Of a DNA stretch of 64,000 bases, positions 35,455-44,474 are shown one piece after another. A program made the translations under genes and the position numbers. The notes beneath the pieces were generated by a model. It was not told the origin of the DNA, made no database searches, and saw only the letters and a program-made list of their open reading frames with translations. The stretch comes from an uncultured Pseudodesulfovibrio sp. (GTDB lineage Bacteria; Desulfobacterota; Desulfovibrionia; Desulfovibrionales; Desulfovibrionaceae), in assembly GCF_963675635.1 (NCBI RefSeq), contig NZ_OY776488.1, positions 2,934,001 through 2,998,000 of the forward strand, written 5' to 3'. Within the stretch, counting starts at the first letter, position 1. Every line of letters starts with the position of its first letter.

Positions 35455-36504
35455 CTAGTAATGAATGTCTTCATCGGTAATCGGTGTTGCGAGCGTCTTG
35501 TATGCCCAGAACTGGTAACCGATGACCAGCGGAACGAACACCACGGCCACGCCGAGCATGATCGTCAATGTCAACTGGCTGGATGATGAGTTCAGGATGG
35601 TCAAGCTGTGAGCCGGATTCGGGTTGGACGGGATAATCGCCGGGAAAATGCCGACCACGCCGAACAGTGCCGTGCCGCCGATGTAGAGGCAGGAAGCACC
35701 CCATGCCATCCAGTATTTTTTCGCGCCGAGATAGGTGCGCATGAGCACCAATCCAGCCACGGGCAGCAGGAGGATGACAAAGAGGATCGGGTAGACCATG
35801 TAGTTGGTGAACAGTTTGGTGCTCACGGCAGTGAAGGCGAGGAACAGGACAGTCAGAACGACCTGAGCAGGCCAGATTTTGATTGCCAGGTTTTCAGCAC
35901 GGGTATGGAGTTCGCCGGTGGTGCGGATGGTCAGCCAGAGTGCACCATGCATCAGGAATATGACCACGAACAGTACGCCGCCAGCCAGTCCGTATGGATT
36001 GAGCAGGCCAAGCAATCCGGCCTGAGAGAATCCGGTTGCATCCAGGGGCAGTCCCTGGAAGATGTTGCCGAAGGCCACGCCGAGAAGCAGGGCGGGAAGG
36101 AAGGAACAGACTGCGTGGGCGGTGTCCCAGAGCTTCTTCCAGCCGTCGTGTTCCACTTTTGAACGAAATTCAAAAGACACACCGCGTACGATGAGCGTGA
36201 ACAGGAGCAGCATGAGTGCCGTATACAACCCACTGAACATCTGGGCATAGGCATACGGGAAGGCTGCGAAAGTCACGCCACCGGCCGCGATCAGCCAGAC
36301 CTCGTTGCCGTCCCAGAAGGGACCAGTGGAATTGAGCATAGCCCGTTTTTCAGCCTCGTCTTTTGCCAGGAAGGGGAGCAGGCTCCCGACACCCAGGTCA
36401 AAGCCATCAAGAATGAAATAGACGGCCCAGAGCACGCCCCAGAGGATGAACCAGATCATCGCCAGGTAGTAGTGCAGCGAACCGATTTCTATCAGATTTT
36501 CCAT
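35455..36504 (-). CDS. cydB: Cytochrome bd oxidase subunit II
   Basis: The 349-residue second subunit of cytochrome bd quinol oxidase, with eight to nine helices. The start (WFILWGVLWAVYFILDGFDLGVG) is diagnostic, as is NEVWLIAAGG near 66 and the Trp-rich LFSLIVRGVSFEFR region near 100. AAGGAGTTACTCT precedes the ATG, 30 bases after cydA. It binds the CydA heme subunit and oxidises quinol with oxygen, conserving a proton gradient or simply scavenging oxygen. No cydX-like small frame was seen after it. Confidence 0.95.
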   Translation of the reverse strand: MENLIEIGSLHYYLAMIWFILWGVLWAVYFILDGFDLGVGSLLPFLAKDEAEKRAMLNSTGPFWDGNEVWLIAAGGVTFAAFPYAYAQMFSGLYTALMLLLFTLIVRGVSFEFRSKVEHDGWKKLWDTAHAVCSFLPALLLGVAFGNIFQGLPLDATGFSQAGLLGLLNPYGLAGGVLFVVIFLMHGALWLTIRTTGELHTRAENLAIKIWPAQVVLTVLFLAFTAVSTKLFTNYMVYPILFVILLLPVAGLVLMRTYLGAKKYWMAWGASCLYIGGTALFGVVGIFPAIIPSNPNPAHSLTILNSSSSQLTLTIMLGVAVVFVPLVIGYQFWAYKTLATPITDEDIHY

Positions 36505-36534
36505 AGAGTAACTCCTTCTATTCGCACACGCAGG

Positions 36535-37848
36535 TTAAACCTGGATGGGGCTGTGGTCTTCGGGACCCTTCTTGGCAAGCTTGATCATCAGCCAGATACC
36601 GGCTGCACCAAGCAGTGTGTAAAGGGTACACATGAGGATGAACGAGAACGTGACCTCACCCGTTCCGATCGGAGATACAGCATCAGAGGTCCGCATGAGA
36701 CCGTAAACGATCCATGGTTGGCGACCGACTTCTGCCAGGGTCCAACCGGCCCAGATAGCGATATAGGGAAGGGGAATACAGTACGGCAGCACCTTCAGGT
36801 ACAGCGGTATCTTGTCGAGTTTGTTACGCATGACCCAGCCGAGCAGGGCAATTGCAGGCATCAGCGTACCGATACCGACCATGGTCCGGAAAGCCAGGAA
36901 AGTGATGATGACGGGCGGACGGTCTTCCTTGGGGAAGTCATTCAACCCTTTTACTTCTGCGTTGAAATCGTTGTAAGCCAGGAAGCTTAACGCACCAGGA
37001 ATAGGTAAGGCTTCCACAAGGTTCCCATCTTCTCCCGGAACGACCAACAGATACATGGGTGCGTTTGTCTGGGTTTCCCAGTGTGATTCCATTGCAGCCA
37101 GCTTGGCGGGCTGCTTGAGAGACATGTTATTGCCGTGTATGTGGCCTTCGACAGCCACCACGATGGAGAAGATCAGCGCTACGGTCACGCCGATATTGAA
37201 TGATTTCTGGAAGAAATCGACTTCACTCTTTCTGATAAGGTGCCAGGCAGAGACGCCCATGAGGAAGAACCCGGCGAGACACAGTGCCGCAGGGATCACG
37301 TGAAAGAATTCCAACCATGCCCACTTGTTGGTGATGACGGCCAGGAAGTCGGTCAATTCGGCACGACCGTTACGGATAACGTATCCGGTCGGGTCCTGCA
37401 TGAAACCGTTGGCAATGAGGATCCAGATGGCGGACAGGTTTGAAGCTCCGGCCACAAGCCATGCCACGGTGGCGTGCGCTTTTGGTGTGAGCTTTTCCCA
37501 GCCGAAGTGCCAGACACCGATAAATGTAGATTCAAGGAAAAATGCGGCTGTCGCCTCAATAGCGAGCAGAGAACCGAAGATGTCACCAACATAGGCGGAG
37601 TACCTCGACCAGTTGGTGCCGAATTGAAACTCTAGCGTGATGCCGGTGACAACGCCGAGCGCGAAGTTGACCAGAAATATTTTACCCCAGAATTTTGCCA
37701 TTTTTCGGTACACTTCATCGCCGGTCTGGACATACCTCGTTTCCATGAACGCGATGAGTACCGACAGACCCAGCGTCAGTGGAACAAAGATAAAGTGAAA
37801 CATGGTGGCCGCAGCAAATTGCAGCCTTGAAAGCATCAGCACATCCAT
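36535..37848 (-). CDS. cydA: Cytochrome bd oxidase subunit I
   Basis: The 437-residue heme-bearing subunit, with nine helices. It begins MDVLMLSRLQFAAATMFHFIFVPLTLGLS, where the His in HFIFVPLTLG is the b595/d ligand. GRQPWIVYGLMRT near 390 is the quinol-oxidase hallmark, and the Q-loop region is short, as in the CydA form without the long insert. AAGGGGGTTTGT precedes the ATG. cydAB probably protects this anaerobe against oxygen. The 117 bases upstream, up to pfk, must hold the promoter; no clear regulator site is recognised there. Confidence 0.95.
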   Translation of the reverse strand: MDVLMLSRLQFAAATMFHFIFVPLTLGLSVLIAFMETRYVQTGDEVYRKMAKFWGKIFLVNFALGVVTGITLEFQFGTNWSRYSAYVGDIFGSLLAIEATAAFFLESTFIGVWHFGWEKLTPKAHATVAWLVAGASNLSAIWILIANGFMQDPTGYVIRNGRAELTDFLAVITNKWAWLEFFHVIPAALCLAGFFLMGVSAWHLIRKSEVDFFQKSFNIGVTVALIFSIVVAVEGHIHGNNMSLKQPAKLAAMESHWETQTNAPMYLLVVPGEDGNLVEALPIPGALSFLAYNDFNAEVKGLNDFPKEDRPPVIITFLAFRTMVGIGTLMPAIALLGWVMRNKLDKIPLYLKVLPYCIPLPYIAIWAGWTLAEVGRQPWIVYGLMRTSDAVSPIGTGEVTFSFILMCTLYTLLGAAGIWLMIKLAKKGPEDHSPIQV

Positions 37849-37965
37849 ACAAACCCCCTTGCGGATATTGCTAGTGAAACATTAGCCAAAAAAATACTCA
37901 AGATTCTGAGGACCATAAACCTATCCTTTTTCTTAATCAACAATAATTATTACTTTCACAAGAGG

Positions 37966-39294
37966 CTATTCATTTTTCATACTGACCGGCTGTCCTGTGG
38001 ATTCTAGAACTGCCCGCCAATAATTTGATTGAATGTTAATTCGTTTTTTGCCCTTGATGACGAGTTCCATGGGGATATGAACATATCGCCCGTTCCAGCG
38101 GGAAATGACAAGCCCAGTGCGTCCGGTCATGCCTGCATGGACGGCGTTGATGCCGAGGAATGAACAATAGATGCGGTCATTGGCATTGGCTGGGACAGAG
38201 CGAATGATATAGCTCGGGTCGATATATTTCAGGGTCGCTTCGATTCCCTGATCTTTGAAAAAGTCGAGAATTTCCTTTTTGAGCAAGGATGCGATGTCAC
38301 TCAATTTGACATTGCCGGAAGCGTCTTTCTGACTTGATTCGTCAAGGAGTTCCTGTCCGGCCCCTTCGGCCACCACAATGACGGCGTTTCCGCTTTTTTT
38401 CATCCGTTTGTTCAAGGCGTTCAGAAAACCGTTTTCGCCATGGATATCGAAAGGATCTTCGGGAATGAGGCAGAAGTTTACCTCCTGGCAGGACAATGCG
38501 CTTTGCGCGGCAATGTATCCTGCATCTCGTCCCATGACTTTGACCATCCCTATGCCCCAGGGTGCACCCGTGGCTTCCACATGTGCACCCTTTATGGCCA
38601 TGGCGGCGGTTTCTACAGATGTGTCGAAGCCGAAAGATGGTGAGACGTAGTTGATATCGTTGTCAATGGTCTTGGGCAGGCCGACAACCGAAATGGACAG
38701 ACCTCGTTTGGAAATCTCCTCGACGACTTTTGAGGCGGCCCGCATGGTGCCGTCGCCGCCGACCATGAACAGGATGGAGATATTCATGCGCTCCAGGGCG
38801 TCCACGATAGCTTCCGGTTCCTGCGGACCTCGGGAGCTGCCCAGGACCGTACCACCGAATTCATGGATGCGACTGACATATTCAGGGGTCAGCTCGATCA
38901 CATCATATCCTTGTTCCGGCACGAATCCGGCAAGACCATACTGGATGCCGAAGACGGATGTGACCTTGTACTCATGGTGGGCGCTCATGACGATGGCCCT
39001 GATGACGTCATTCAGGCCGGGACAGAGTCCTCCACAGGTGACGATTGCGCATTTGGTCTTGCTGGCATCAAAATAAATCTTTTCCCGGGGACCAGCCGGT
39101 TCAAAATATATGTGTTCCGGTATTTTTTTGCTCCGGGGTGACCCATCGACATTCCTGCGTGAAATGTTGACCAGAACGGCTTCATCTTCTTCGGTAAATC
39201 GACCGAAGTTAATGGGATTTTTGATCTTGGCAGGGCCAACGGTCATAATCTCAGTGCTTTTTGGCATTACGGTTTCATCCTGATGTGTTTTCAT
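37966..39294 (-). CDS. 6-phosphofructokinase (group III type)
   Basis: 442 residues, long for a bacterial PFK. Motifs: TCGGLCPGLND near 86 for the nucleotide, VGGDGTMRAA near 176 and PKTIDNDI near 205. The Gly in GGDG favours ATP, whereas the Lys in PKTIDND is shared with PPi-dependent enzymes; this mix is typical of group III PFKs, which are mostly ATP-using. The donor is therefore inferred, not certain. GGGAGACCGC precedes the ATG. It is divergent from htpX and co-directional with, but probably separate from, cydAB. Confidence 0.85.
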   Translation of the reverse strand: MKTHQDETVMPKSTEIMTVGPAKIKNPINFGRFTEEDEAVLVNISRRNVDGSPRSKKIPEHIYFEPAGPREKIYFDASKTKCAIVTCGGLCPGLNDVIRAIVMSAHHEYKVTSVFGIQYGLAGFVPEQGYDVIELTPEYVSRIHEFGGTVLGSSRGPQEPEAIVDALERMNISILFMVGGDGTMRAASKVVEEISKRGLSISVVGLPKTIDNDINYVSPSFGFDTSVETAAMAIKGAHVEATGAPWGIGMVKVMGRDAGYIAAQSALSCQEVNFCLIPEDPFDIHGENGFLNALNKRMKKSGNAVIVVAEGAGQELLDESSQKDASGNVKLSDIASLLKKEILDFFKDQGIEATLKYIDPSYIIRSVPANANDRIYCSFLGINAVHAGMTGRTGLVISRWNGRYVHIPMELVIKGKKRINIQSNYWRAVLESTGQPVSMKNE

Positions 39295-39459
39295 GAGCGG
39301 TCTCCCGGGCGCGAGGGTGGGTATTAGTCTTACAACTATAATTATTTTGGTACTTGAGCAAATTATAAATGCGTTTTTTCGGAACGTTACGAAATAGATA
39401 TCAATTCAGAGATGTGACAGAGAACGTGCAGGGCATTCGATTTCTCCTTTGCCTTTCTC

Positions 39460-39487
39460 TTGACCTTTGTACCCGAATTCCTATCTA
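39460..39487 (+). promoter_or_regulatory. Candidate htpX promoter
   Basis: TTGACC and TATCTA are spaced by 16 bases, a fair sigma-70 match, 44 bases before the htpX ATG. No clear heat-shock (CCCCAT-type) -10 was seen. Confidence 0.4.
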
Positions 39488-39530
39488 TTGGCAGTCAACA
39501 AGTTGAAATGTTTCGGAGGATACAACTGAC

Positions 39531-40379
39531 ATGACCAGTCAGATAAAGACAGTTCTGCTTTTGGGCCTGCTCACGGGGCTGCTTATGATGCTCGGCGGTG
39601 CCATGGGTGGCCGCACGGGTTTGTTTCTGGCCTTTGGCCTTGCCATGCTCATGAATGTGGGCAGCTATTGGTATTCGGATAAAATCGTCCTCAAGATGTA
39701 TAAGGCACAGGAATTATCTCCGGGTGACGCGCCGCACATTCACCGTGTTGTGGAAGAAATGGCCGCGACCGCAGGCATTCCCAAGCCGCGTATTTTTCTC
39801 ATTCCCCAGGATTCACCCAACGCCTTTGCCACTGGACGCAACCCGGAAAACGCCGTGGTGGCCGTAACCCGGGGGATCGTCAATATCCTGAACCCCGATG
39901 AACTCAAGGGTGTGCTTGCGCATGAACTGGGGCATATCGCCAACCGTGACATCCTCATTCAGACTATCGCGGCAGTGTTGGCCGGAGCCATCGTGTTCAT
40001 TGCCAACATGTTGCAGTGGGCCGCTATTTTTGGTGGTTTCTCCCGTGATGACGATGAAGGGGGCAGTCCTCTTGCTGCATTGGCCATGGCTTTCCTTGCG
40101 CCTGTCGCCGCCGGTTTGATCCAGATGGCCATATCCCGTTCGCGGGAATATCTGGCTGATGCCACCGGCGCACGTCTTGCGCAGAATCCGCTTCATCTTG
40201 CGGGGGCGCTTGCCAAGCTCGATGCGGCCTCCCGGCAGGTGCCGCTTCAGGGCAGCCCGGCTACGGAAAACATGTTTATCGTCAATCCTTTTTCCGGTCG
40301 GCGAGCCATGTCCCTGTTCGCGACACATCCACCTATTGAAGAACGTATTGCCAGGCTCCGCGCCATGGCAGGAGAATAG
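39531..40379 (+). CDS. htpX: Protease HtpX
   Basis: A zinc metalloprotease of the inner membrane, 282 residues, which degrades misfolded membrane proteins under envelope or heat stress. It has two N-terminal helices (about 7-25 and 29-47), the HELGH zinc motif at 131-135, a second hydrophobic hairpin (about 143-165 and 178-197) and a SREYLADA third ligand near 207. GGAGGATACAAC precedes the ATG. The Deg-type protease gene follows five bases after its stop, so both belong to one stress operon. Confidence 0.94.
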   Translation: MTSQIKTVLLLGLLTGLLMMLGGAMGGRTGLFLAFGLAMLMNVGSYWYSDKIVLKMYKAQELSPGDAPHIHRVVEEMAATAGIPKPRIFLIPQDSPNAFATGRNPENAVVAVTRGIVNILNPDELKGVLAHELGHIANRDILIQTIAAVLAGAIVFIANMLQWAAIFGGFSRDDDEGGSPLAALAMAFLAPVAAGLIQMAISRSREYLADATGARLAQNPLHLAGALAKLDAASRQVPLQGSPATENMFIVNPFSGRRAMSLFATHPPIEERIARLRAMAGE

Positions 40380-40384
40380 ATGTC

Positions 40385-41716
40385 ATGAATAAACCGCTCG
40401 TCGTTCTTTCTCTGATTTTCTGCCTTGCTGTTGCAGCAGGGCCGGTCCAAGCTGAAAATGACCGTCGTACTCCGGTGGTCAAGGCCGTTGAAGCGGTCAG
40501 CCCTTCTGTCGTGAATATCACTGTCGTCAAGAAGAATACGGGCGGTGCGGTTTCCCCTTTTGGAGACCCCTTCTTCGATCAGTTCTTCAAGGAATTTTAT
40601 GGCAACCAGCGGCAGCGGGATTCCCAGAGTCTTGGCTCCGGCGTGATTATCGACGGCGACAAGGCATTGGTGTTGACCAATGCGCATGTCGTTGCCTCAG
40701 GCGGTACAATTACGGTTCGTCTTAATGATGGACGCGAGTTCACGGCTGAACTGGTCGGTTCTGATACGGATTTTGATCTGGCTGTGCTCAAGCTGGATAA
40801 AGCGTCCCATTTGCCGCAGGTCGCCATGGGCGATTCCGGTGATATATTCATCGGTGAGACTGTTATCGCCATCGGTAACCCGTTTGGTTATTCGCACACC
40901 GTGACTACAGGTGTCGTGTCGGCCTTGAATCGTCCCATGCGGACCAACAAGGGCGCATTCGGTAGTTTTATCCAGACCGACGCGGCCATTAATCCCGGCA
41001 ACTCGGGCGGACCGCTTCTGAATATCCATGGTGAACTCATCGGTATCAATACCGCCATTCATGCTCGCGCCGAGGGAATCGGTTTTGCCATTCCCATCAA
41101 CAAGGCCAAGTTCGTGATCGCGGAATTGCTGGATTCGGGACATGTTTCGCCTATCTGGCTTGGCATGTTCGGTCAGGATATTGATCAGGCTGCTGCCCGT
41201 TACTTCAATCTGAAGGATTTGAAAGGCATGCTGGTTTCCGAGGTTTACCCCAAGACACCCGCTGCCAAGGCAGGTATCAAGGCTGCCGATATTGTCCTGA
41301 CGGTCAATGGGCAGAATATCATCAACAAGGATGAATATCTGACTCGGATTTTCAGTACGACCAAGTCGGAGGCCTTGCTCCTGACAGTGCTTCGCGACGG
41401 CAAGACGTTTCGCCATACGCTCAGGCCTCAGGTTCTGGATAAGCGCATGGCCCTGGACCTTGTCCGTACCCGCTGGGGTTTTGAGTTGGCTGATCGTGCG
41501 CAAGGCAGTGGAGCGGAAGTCACCACAGTGGTCCCTGGTTCTGCAGCCGCCAGACTCGGGTTGAAAGTCGGTGACACCATTCATCAGATCGGAAACCGAC
41601 GACTCAAGTCCGGCATTGACCTGTTGAATGCCTTCCTGCGTAATCGCATGCAGCAGACGGTTCTCATGCGTGTGCAGCGAGGACGTAACCTGTATAACGT
41701 CCGTATGACCCTGTAG
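40385..41716 (+). CDS. Periplasmic serine protease, DegP/DegQ family
   Basis: 443 residues with a signal peptide cut after VQA-23. The trypsin-like domain carries the triad His101 (TNAHVV), Asp131 (TDFDLAVLK) and Ser207 (GNSGGPL). Two PDZ domains follow (about 255-345 and 355-440), as in DegP/DegQ. It degrades or chaperones misfolded periplasmic proteins. Its start is five bases after the htpX stop. The chain lacks the long Q-linker of E. coli DegP, so a DegQ-like form is more likely. Confidence 0.92.
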   Translation: MNKPLVVLSLIFCLAVAAGPVQAENDRRTPVVKAVEAVSPSVVNITVVKKNTGGAVSPFGDPFFDQFFKEFYGNQRQRDSQSLGSGVIIDGDKALVLTNAHVVASGGTITVRLNDGREFTAELVGSDTDFDLAVLKLDKASHLPQVAMGDSGDIFIGETVIAIGNPFGYSHTVTTGVVSALNRPMRTNKGAFGSFIQTDAAINPGNSGGPLLNIHGELIGINTAIHARAEGIGFAIPINKAKFVIAELLDSGHVSPIWLGMFGQDIDQAAARYFNLKDLKGMLVSEVYPKTPAAKAGIKAADIVLTVNGQNIINKDEYLTRIFSTTKSEALLLTVLRDGKTFRHTLRPQVLDKRMALDLVRTRWGFELADRAQGSGAEVTTVVPGSAAARLGLKVGDTIHQIGNRRLKSGIDLLNAFLRNRMQQTVLMRVQRGRNLYNVRMTL

Positions 41717-41726
41717 GAGGCCCGTC

Positions 41727-42365
41727 ATCGAACCACAACGTGAATACTGGACTGATAAAGGCGCAGACAAGACCTTTACCACGCCGCTTATGCTCAATGA
41801 ATTTCAACGGTATGTTTCAGACGATGCGAGAGTGCTCGACTTTGGATGCGGGTATGGAAGGACTGTCGCGGAATTGACCGAGGCAGGATATACCGAAGTC
41901 ACAGGTATCGACTTTTCACAATCGCTTATTGATAGGGGAAGACGTGAGCACCCTGCCCTTGATCTTCAAGTCTATCCCGGCGGCCTCCTGCCGTTTGAGG
42001 ACAACAGTTTTGATGCAGCCATCATGCTCGGCGTGTTTACCTGCATGCCCGAGACCAAAATGCAGGCTGAAGCGCTTCTTGAGTTGAAGCGGGTGCTTGT
42101 TCCCGGTGGACTGCTTTACGTCAACGACTTCCTGCTCAATCGGGACAAGCGTAATCTTGATCGGTACATGCTCGGCAAGCATAAATACGGCATCTACGGC
42201 ATTTTCGACCTCCCGGATGGGGGCGTTGTCCGGCACCATGACCGTAATCACATGGAAGCCTTGTTTTCTGATTTTACGGTCCATACGTTTGAGGAAGTCG
42301 TATTCGACACTATGCACGGCCATCACTCAGCCGGGTTTTATTGCATGGCGCAGATGCCTGAGTAA
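41727..42365 (+). CDS. Class I SAM-dependent methyltransferase, possible ATC start
   Basis: Ubiquinone/menaquinone-type methyltransferase fold. The SAM motif I is LDFGCGYGRTVAEL (about 36-49), then ITGIDFSQSLI, and the later DAAIMLGVFTCMP. The only in-frame ATG (41790) has no ribosome site and starts just before motif I. Upstream, in frame, are EYWTDKGADKTFTTPL, typical first residues of this family. A strong TAGGAGG ends seven bases before an in-frame ATC, with no ATG, GTG or TTG between. So initiation at ATC, giving 212 residues, is proposed, with 41790 as fallback. It follows the Deg-type gene by 10 bases. The substrate is unknown. Confidence 0.72.
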   Translation: MEPQREYWTDKGADKTFTTPLMLNEFQRYVSDDARVLDFGCGYGRTVAELTEAGYTEVTGIDFSQSLIDRGRREHPALDLQVYPGGLLPFEDNSFDAAIMLGVFTCMPETKMQAEALLELKRVLVPGGLLYVNDFLLNRDKRNLDRYMLGKHKYGIYGIFDLPDGGVVRHHDRNHMEALFSDFTVHTFEEVVFDTMHGHHSAGFYCMAQMPE

Positions 42366-42431
42366 AATTTGGTGGTCCTTCGGGGACTCGGCACCGAAGG
42401 TGGGAGTCTCTTTCTACATAGCCAAGGCAAA

Positions 42432-42476
42432 AAAGTAGCGGCGCACCATGGAGCAAACATGGCACGCCGCTACTTT
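42432..42476 (+). terminator. Terminator after the methyltransferase
   Basis: AAAGTAGCGGCG pairs with CGCCGCTACTTT, with CCATG/CATGG inside. A smaller CCTTCGG/CCGAAGG hairpin lies just upstream. Confidence 0.75.
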
Positions 42477-42604
42477 GATTTTACAGCAGACGGCATGAGA
42501 AAGTGTATCGTTTAGGTTGACAATTTGGGGGAATTAGCAGAAAAATGTTTTATTAAAATTAACAATTGGTGAGTAAAGTGATTCAGATACATGGAGATGG
42601 TGTG
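42477..42604 (+). promoter_or_regulatory. umuDC upstream region with paired direct repeats
   Basis: It contains TTGACAATT (42517-42525) and TTAACAATT (42559-42567), 42 bases apart, or four helix turns. TTGACA may also be a -35 element. I see no classical LexA box (CTGT-N8-ACAG type), though Desulfovibrio LexA sites may differ. Confidence 0.4.
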
Positions 42605-43045
42605 ATGCCTTTGTCAGCTTCTTGGGTAGGCGTTGTGGCTCGTGCGGATTGCGGAAGCCGGGTGCCTATTGCCTTGGCTGGTGAGGCTGTACATGCAGGG
42701 TTTCCGTCACCGGCTGAGGAGTATCTGGAGAAGACGCTTGATCTGAATGAACATCTGGTGCCGAGACCGGAATCGACGTTTTTCGTGCGTGTATGCGGTG
42801 ACTCCATGATAGGCGCGGCCATTCATCATGACGACATGCTGGTGGTTGACCGATCTCGTATACCGCGCTCTGGAGATGTCGTCATTGCATGCGTGGATGG
42901 CGAGTTTACTGTCAAGCGGCTGCGTAAGACAGAATTCGGTCTGGAACTTGCCCCGGAAAACCCGGATTACCCTGTGGTCTCATTGTCGGAAGATACTGAT
43001 TTTCAGGTGTGGGGAGTTGTCCAGCACGTGATCCACAAGCTGTAG
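42605..43045 (+). CDS. umuD: UmuD-type S24 autoprotease subunit of DNA polymerase V
   Basis: 146 residues of the LexA/UmuD S24 family. Alignment by memory with E. coli UmuD places cleavage between Ala31 and Gly32 (HAGFPSP), nucleophile Ser67 (GDSMIG) and Lys104 (FTVKRL); spacings of 36 and 37 match exactly. The cleavage site is Ala-Gly as in LexA, not Cys-Gly as in E. coli UmuD. Start was set at MPLSASW, after GGAGATGGTG; earlier in-frame GTG or TTG codons exist. After RecA-triggered self-cleavage UmuD' joins UmuC in mutagenic repair. umuC begins 80 bases later. Confidence 0.88.
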   Translation: MPLSASWVGVVARADCGSRVPIALAGEAVHAGFPSPAEEYLEKTLDLNEHLVPRPESTFFVRVCGDSMIGAAIHHDDMLVVDRSRIPRSGDVVIACVDGEFTVKRLRKTEFGLELAPENPDYPVVSLSEDTDFQVWGVVQHVIHKL

Positions 43046-43124
43046 GGGAAGAATCCCTCGTATCTTGGTCGAAGGAGCGCAAAGTTATTGCGCACCCGGC
43101 TGCATTCTCATGATGAGATTCCCA

Positions 43125-44396
43125 ATGTCCAAAAGCTATGCACTGATCGACTGCAACAACTTTTATGCCTCCTGCGAGCGGGCATTTCGGCCTGATCTTG
43201 TCAGTCGTCCTGTTGTGGTGCTGTCCAATAATGACGGGTGCGTTATTGCCCGGTCCAACGAAGCCAAGGCTGTCGGTGTGCCCATGGGGGCGCCGTATTT
43301 CAAATGCCGATCCATGCTGGAACGACATGGTGTGGCAGTGTTCTCATCCAATTATGCCCTGTATGGTGACATGTCAGCGCGTGTCATGCGGGTGCTGAGT
43401 CGATTTTGTCCGAGTGTGGATATCTATTCCATTGATGAAGCTTTTTGCGATCTGACAGGTGTGCCGGGCGGAGCCGAAGCCTTTGGGCGAAAGCTACGGG
43501 CCACAGTGCATGCTTGGACGGGTATTCCGGTGTCGGTGGGTATAGGTGCAACAAAAACTCTTGCCAAACTCGCCAATCGATTTGCGAAAAAGCAGGAACG
43601 GTGTCGTGGTGTGTTTGACTTCGGTTCCAGTCCAGCTCCGGATCTGGTTCTGCAATGGACTGAGATCGGGGATGTATGGGGTATCGGGCCGCGTCATGCG
43701 AAGCGGTTGCGAAAGATCGGTGTGACAGACGCGCTGAAGTTTCGAGATTTGAAGCGGGACTGGGTGAAAAAAAAGATGACAGTCACCGGCTTGCACACCT
43801 TGCTGGAATTGCGTGGCTGGCCGTGTTTTGATTTTGCCATGGGCCCGGCAGACAAGAAGACTATTGTTTCTTCGCGATCTTTCGGCCATCCGGTAACGAC
43901 GCTGGAGGATATGCTGGAAGCCACGGCCAAGTATATGACCCGCGCTGCTGAGAAGTTGCGCAGACAGCGATCCGTGGCTGCGAACGTGCATGTATCGTTG
44001 GAGACCAACCGATTCAATTTTGGCGAACCGCAATATTGCACCACCAAGTCCATTCCTTTGGTGGTGAGTACGGCCCACACTCCCACGCTCATCCGTACGG
44101 CATTGGCAGGTATGGAACACCTTTACAGAGAAGGGTACGCCTATAAGAAGTGCGGGGTGATGCTCTCGGGGTTGGAACCGGAACATGGTCGCTGGCTGAA
44201 CCTGCTCGCCTTGCCACCCGCCCATCGTCCGAGCGACAAGCCGTTGATGCAAGTCGTGGACAACTGCAATACGAGGTGGGGACGTGATACGATTTCCTTT
44301 GCGGCATCCGGTATCAAGCAGGGATGGAAGATGAAGCGGGAGATGCGGTCTCCGCGTTATACTACGGTGTGGGACGAGATCCTGCGGGTCGGATGA
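43125..44396 (+). CDS. umuC: UmuC-type Y-family DNA polymerase V catalytic subunit
   Basis: 423 residues, matching UmuC. It begins [20 protein letters not shown], where the first Asp binds metal, then [18 protein letters not shown] and SIDEAFCDL near 102 with the second catalytic Asp-Glu pair. Helix-hairpin-helix and little-finger domains follow (about 180 and 240-360). The tail ends in [10 protein letters not shown], close to the UmuC family end. The start MSKSYALID was chosen over a longer frame without a ribosome site. It carries out error-prone translesion synthesis with UmuD'. Confidence 0.95.
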   Translation: MSKSYALIDCNNFYASCERAFRPDLVSRPVVVLSNNDGCVIARSNEAKAVGVPMGAPYFKCRSMLERHGVAVFSSNYALYGDMSARVMRVLSRFCPSVDIYSIDEAFCDLTGVPGGAEAFGRKLRATVHAWTGIPVSVGIGATKTLAKLANRFAKKQERCRGVFDFGSSPAPDLVLQWTEIGDVWGIGPRHAKRLRKIGVTDALKFRDLKRDWVKKKMTVTGLHTLLELRGWPCFDFAMGPADKKTIVSSRSFGHPVTTLEDMLEATAKYMTRAAEKLRRQRSVAANVHVSLETNRFNFGEPQYCTTKSIPLVVSTAHTPTLIRTALAGMEHLYREGYAYKKCGVMLSGLEPEHGRWLNLLALPPAHRPSDKPLMQVVDNCNTRWGRDTISFAASGIKQGWKMKREMRSPRYTTVWDEILRVG

Positions 44397-44417
44397 TTTC
44401 CACGAAGATACGTTGCG

Positions 44418-44452
44418 AAAAAAGGCCTTTCCTGAGTCAGGAAAGGCCTTTT
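44418..44452. terminator. Bidirectional terminator
   Basis: A 17-bp perfect stem around a single G, with A-rich left and T-rich right ends (AAAAAGGCCTTTCCTGA and complement), between convergent umuC and ppiD. Confidence 0.88.
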
Positions 44453-44474
44453 TGTGATTATCTGTACGTGCTGT

